32,706 bases of DNA, taken from assembly GCA_003601775.1 (NCBI GenBank), contig PIYN01000015.1, positions 1-32,706 of the forward strand. The letters are read 5' to 3'. Shown here piece after piece: positions 30,749 through 32,706 of the stretch. A model generated the notes under the pieces. The model made no database searches. It had not been told where the DNA came from and was given only the letters and a program-made list of their open reading frames with translations. The stretch is from Candidatus Bathyarchaeota archaeon (GTDB taxonomy: Archaea; Thermoproteota; Bathyarchaeia; TCS64; PIYN01). The position numbers and the translations under genes were made by a program. Numbering within the stretch: position 1 is the first letter of the stretch; each line of letters opens with the position of its first letter.

Positions 30749-31939
30749 TCAGAGCCTTGGGAGGAAGTAGAGGAGGCCTGTGGTGTAGAGGGTGAGGATC
30801 GAGGGGGCGAGTATCCTGTAGACCTTGCCCAGGTCCGACTTGTAGTAGGCGTTGGTGAGGACGAGGCAGAGGTGTAGTGGCGAGAGGAGATAGCCCGTGA
30901 CGATGCTGAAGTAGATGAGGCCGAGGACCGTGAGGGAGGGCTCTGAGAAGAGGGGGAGGACGAGGGGGACGCCTATCCCGATCCCGCTCGAGGGGGCGCC
31001 GGAGATGAGCCCCATGAGGAAGGGGAAGACCGTGGCGAGGACGAGGACCGGGACACCCGCCTCCCTCAACCCCATGAAGAGGAGAGTCACGGAACCAGCC
31101 TCCTTGATGGTGTACCTGAAGAACATGATCCCGACGAGGGCCAGGAGGATCCCCCAGGGAACCCCGCGCCAGATGGCTGCGATAGACATCCTAAAGCCTA
31201 TACGCCCCAGGGAGAGGACGAGGATGACCCCCACGAGGATCGCGATTGGTAGGGGGACTCCGAGGATGTTGAGGAGGACGGCCAGGATGATGGGGAGGAA
31301 GCCCTTAATAATCGCTGAGATGGATGAGCCATGTTTCTCCTCCGGCGGGTTCTCCCTTATTTTTCTAATGGAGAAGAGGTATCCCACAAAGGCCAGGAGG
31401 AAGTAGAGGGGGAGGACGGAGAGGAGGAAGCGGTAGATATTCACCCCGACCAGCCTTGAGATCAGGATCGTCGAGGAGGAGATGGGGGAGGCGAAGAACC
31501 AGACATGCCTGAACCAGAGGTTCACGAAGGTCTTCTCCTCGGGCCTCAGCCCCAGCCGGTTCACCTCCCTCTCATTGAAGGGGGCGGACATGAGGGCCCC
31601 GCCGGGCATGGGGAGGAGGCCGAAGAGGGCGGGGATGAGGGCGATGAGGAACCGGCTGGAGAAGTAGCCCTTCAGGTTCTCGATCAATTCGACCATGAGG
31701 CCCGTCTCCTTCAGGCAGTTCCCAAGAATGGAGATGAGGCCGATGGAGAAGAGGAGCTCATAGGTCGTGTAATCGGTGACAGTTAGGCGCGCCACCTCCA
31801 GGAAGCCCCGAGGGGTGAGGCCTGAGGTAAGGCCAAGGATGAGAGAAGCGAGAAGGAGGGTCGGGCCCAGGTTCACCCTCTTCGCCGTCAAGAGGAAGAT
31901 GAGGATGAAGGCCAACAGGATGCCTATGAACTCTATCAC
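30749..31939 (-). CDS. DUF401-family permease-like membrane protein
   Basis: The 396-residue protein is very hydrophobic, with about ten membrane segments. MIEFIGILLAFILIFLLTAKRVNLGPTLLLASLILGLTSGL at the start and LLPMPGGALMSAPFNEREVNRLGLRPEEKTFVNLWFRHVWFFASPISSSTILIS in the first half match the DUF401 family, distantly like the GntP/CitM ion-transporter group. The second half repeats a pattern, GLISGAPSSGIGIGVPLVLPLF. The substrate is not known for the family. The start is GTG 31939, since no ATG or TTG is in frame upstream; TATA-like AGTTTTATC (near 31985-31994) lies 45-55 bases before it. Confidence 0.82.
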   Translation of the reverse strand: MIEFIGILLAFILIFLLTAKRVNLGPTLLLASLILGLTSGLTPRGFLEVARLTVTDYTTYELLFSIGLISILGNCLKETGLMVELIENLKGYFSSRFLIALIPALFGLLPMPGGALMSAPFNEREVNRLGLRPEEKTFVNLWFRHVWFFASPISSSTILISRLVGVNIYRFLLSVLPLYFLLAFVGYLFSIRKIRENPPEEKHGSSISAIIKGFLPIILAVLLNILGVPLPIAILVGVILVLSLGRIGFRMSIAAIWRGVPWGILLALVGIMFFRYTIKEAGSVTLLFMGLREAGVPVLVLATVFPFLMGLISGAPSSGIGIGVPLVLPLFSEPSLTVLGLIYFSIVTGYLLSPLHLCLVLTNAYYKSDLGKVYRILAPSILTLYTTGLLYFLPRL

Positions 31940-32174
31940 TCCGACAGACCTCTGTATTGATCCCTCTCTCGGGGGAGCCGCGATAGATAAAACTTTCTGA
32001 CCTTGGGGGCAGAAGGCCCCGGTGAGAGGCTGGTTGGGAAAGGAAGCGTTAGGGAATTAAAAGGGTAGAGGGTCTCCCCCATTTTTATCCAGTTCTCGGT
32101 GCAGACGAGGGGACGAAGGCCTTAATAGCAACGAAACCTTCTCAGAGGAGTGGGACCAAAGGGGTTATTGGTTG

Positions 32175-32525
32175 ATGGGTCTCCTATTGGCGGTCCTAAT
32201 TGGATTTATTGCCATGGCCTTCCTAAGCTTCATCCCGATCCTCGGCCCGATCTTGGCGGGGTTCATCGCTGGTCTCATAGCCGACGGTGGGGCTTGGGAA
32301 GGGGCGAAGGCCGGTTTTCTCAGCGGGCTTGTAGGGGGCGTGATAGGTGCGTTTCTGCTGATCTCCCTCGCAACTATGCTTAGGGGATTTTGCATGGGTA
32401 GAGGGTTTTGCGGTGGACTGTTCGCGGCGGTCATAGGGCTGGGTCTCATCCTCCTTTCTATCGTCCACGCCCTCCTGGGCTTAGTCGGTGGGGCGGTGGG
32501 CGGGGCAATAAGGGGAAGGACTTAG
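32175..32525 (+). CDS. DUF5518-like small glycine-rich membrane protein
   Basis: The 116-residue product has three to four membrane segments rich in Gly and Ala: MGLLLAVLIGFIAMAFLSFIPILGPILAGFIAGLIADGG, AWEGAKAGFLSGLVGGVIGAFLLISLA and GGLFAAVIGLGLILLSIVHALLGLVGGAVGGAI. The PILGPILAGFIAGLIADGGAWEGAKAGFLSGLVGG pattern is that of DUF5518/GLUG-like small archaeal membrane proteins of unknown function. The start is ATG 32175, behind AAAGGGG; a TTG directly before it is also possible. A TATA-like CCATTTTTATCC lies near 32080-32091. Confidence 0.7.
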   Translation: MGLLLAVLIGFIAMAFLSFIPILGPILAGFIAGLIADGGAWEGAKAGFLSGLVGGVIGAFLLISLATMLRGFCMGRGFCGGLFAAVIGLGLILLSIVHALLGLVGGAVGGAIRGRT

Positions 32526-32529
32526 AATC

Positions 32530-32706
32530 TCAATACGAAGCTCTGGATGTTCCCTCCCTATCAGCCGCGACCCTTCTGATGAATCTGATCGTCCCAGGGT
32601 TCATGGGTAGTTCCTCGAGTTTCTCCAAGGGCACCCACCTCACCTCCAGCGCGTCGGATGAGGGGGCGAGCTCCCCGCCGACGACCCTGCAGAGGAACTC
32701 GAAGAG
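32530..32706 (-). CDS. Nudix hydrolase, C-terminal 58 residues (window edge)
   Basis: The frame enters from the right edge and stops at TGA (32532-32530). LFEFLCRVVGGELAPSSDALEVRWVPLEKLEELPMNPGTIRFIRRVAADREG is the typical end of a Nudix domain: a strand ending in a branched VVGGEL turn, then the EVRWVPLEKLEELPM segment that follows the Nudix box in ADP-ribose pyrophosphatase and MutT-like enzymes. The Nudix box itself lies outside the window, so the activity cannot be confirmed. It converges on the DUF5518-like gene. Confidence 0.7.
   Translation of the reverse strand, partial: LFEFLCRVVGGELAPSSDALEVRWVPLEKLEELPMNPGTIRFIRRVAADREGTSRASY

Noticed and set aside
1-32706. tRNA, rRNA or CRISPR loci
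   Set aside because: No T-arm-like GGTTCRANTCC context with a matching acceptor stem, no rRNA-like stretch and no regularly spaced direct repeats were seen when reading through the window.

Overview
The window comes from an archaeon. It encodes an archaeal/eukaryotic-type translation initiation factor aIF5B (IF2) beside ribosomal protein eS6, the SepCysS enzyme for tRNA-dependent cysteine synthesis, an HdrB-type heterodisulfide reductase subunit, CooC-type nickel-insertion ATPases and A/T-rich TATA-like promoters close to start codons. The main genome is GC-rich, with codons ending in C or G and heavy use of AGG, ATC and CTC. I cannot place the lineage; an uncultivated, possibly thermophilic archaeon with carbon monoxide dehydrogenase and hydrogen/sulfur metabolism fits best.

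Layout. 1-5.2 kb: partial membrane protein, two CooC-like ATPases flanking an M28 metallopeptidase and a radical SAM protein. 5.2-6.4 kb: YjbQ and a rhomboid protease. 6.45-9.3 kb (minus): tight operon of a GcvH-like lipoyl protein, an LplA-LplB fusion ligase and SepCysS. 9.46-13.88 kb: an AT-richer island with a broken HTH regulator divergent from a five-gene operon: polyferredoxin, NuoC/HycE-N-like protein, HdrB, group-4-type [NiFe]-hydrogenase large subunit, and a small subunit fused to a HycF-like ferredoxin. No membrane subunit is present. 13.9-16.7 kb: small genes, aIF5B and eS6. 17-19.4 kb: MgtE-like transporter convergent with two PhoU/TrkA-C regulators. 19.6-22.7 kb: sugar isomerase-like protein and FGGY kinase. 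22.7-26.6 kb (minus): YbaK-type deacylase, phosphodiesterase, ATP sulfurylase, a ribbon-helix-helix protein and a small unknown. 26.8-32.0 kb (minus): DUF6282-like hydrolase, metallo-beta-lactamase, a secreted surface protein and a DUF401 permease. The end holds a DUF5518-like membrane protein and a partial Nudix hydrolase.

Two observations stand out. First, the aIF5B gene is interrupted inside its GTP-binding P-loop codons by 32 nt that shift the frame and bring a stop codon. The insert and its borders fold into a textbook archaeal bulge-helix-bulge (3-nt bulge, 4-bp helix, 3-nt bulge). Cutting at the canonical position in each bulge removes exactly 32 nt and restores GHVDTGKT. This is a strong candidate for a protein-coding archaeal intron. 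Second, the hydrogenase operon joins a catalytically complete group-4-type hydrogenase to an HdrB with all ten cluster cysteines but no proton-pumping or membrane-anchor genes. This suggests a soluble hydrogenase-disulfide reductase acquired by transfer.

I saw no rRNA, tRNA, CRISPR array or intact insertion sequence.
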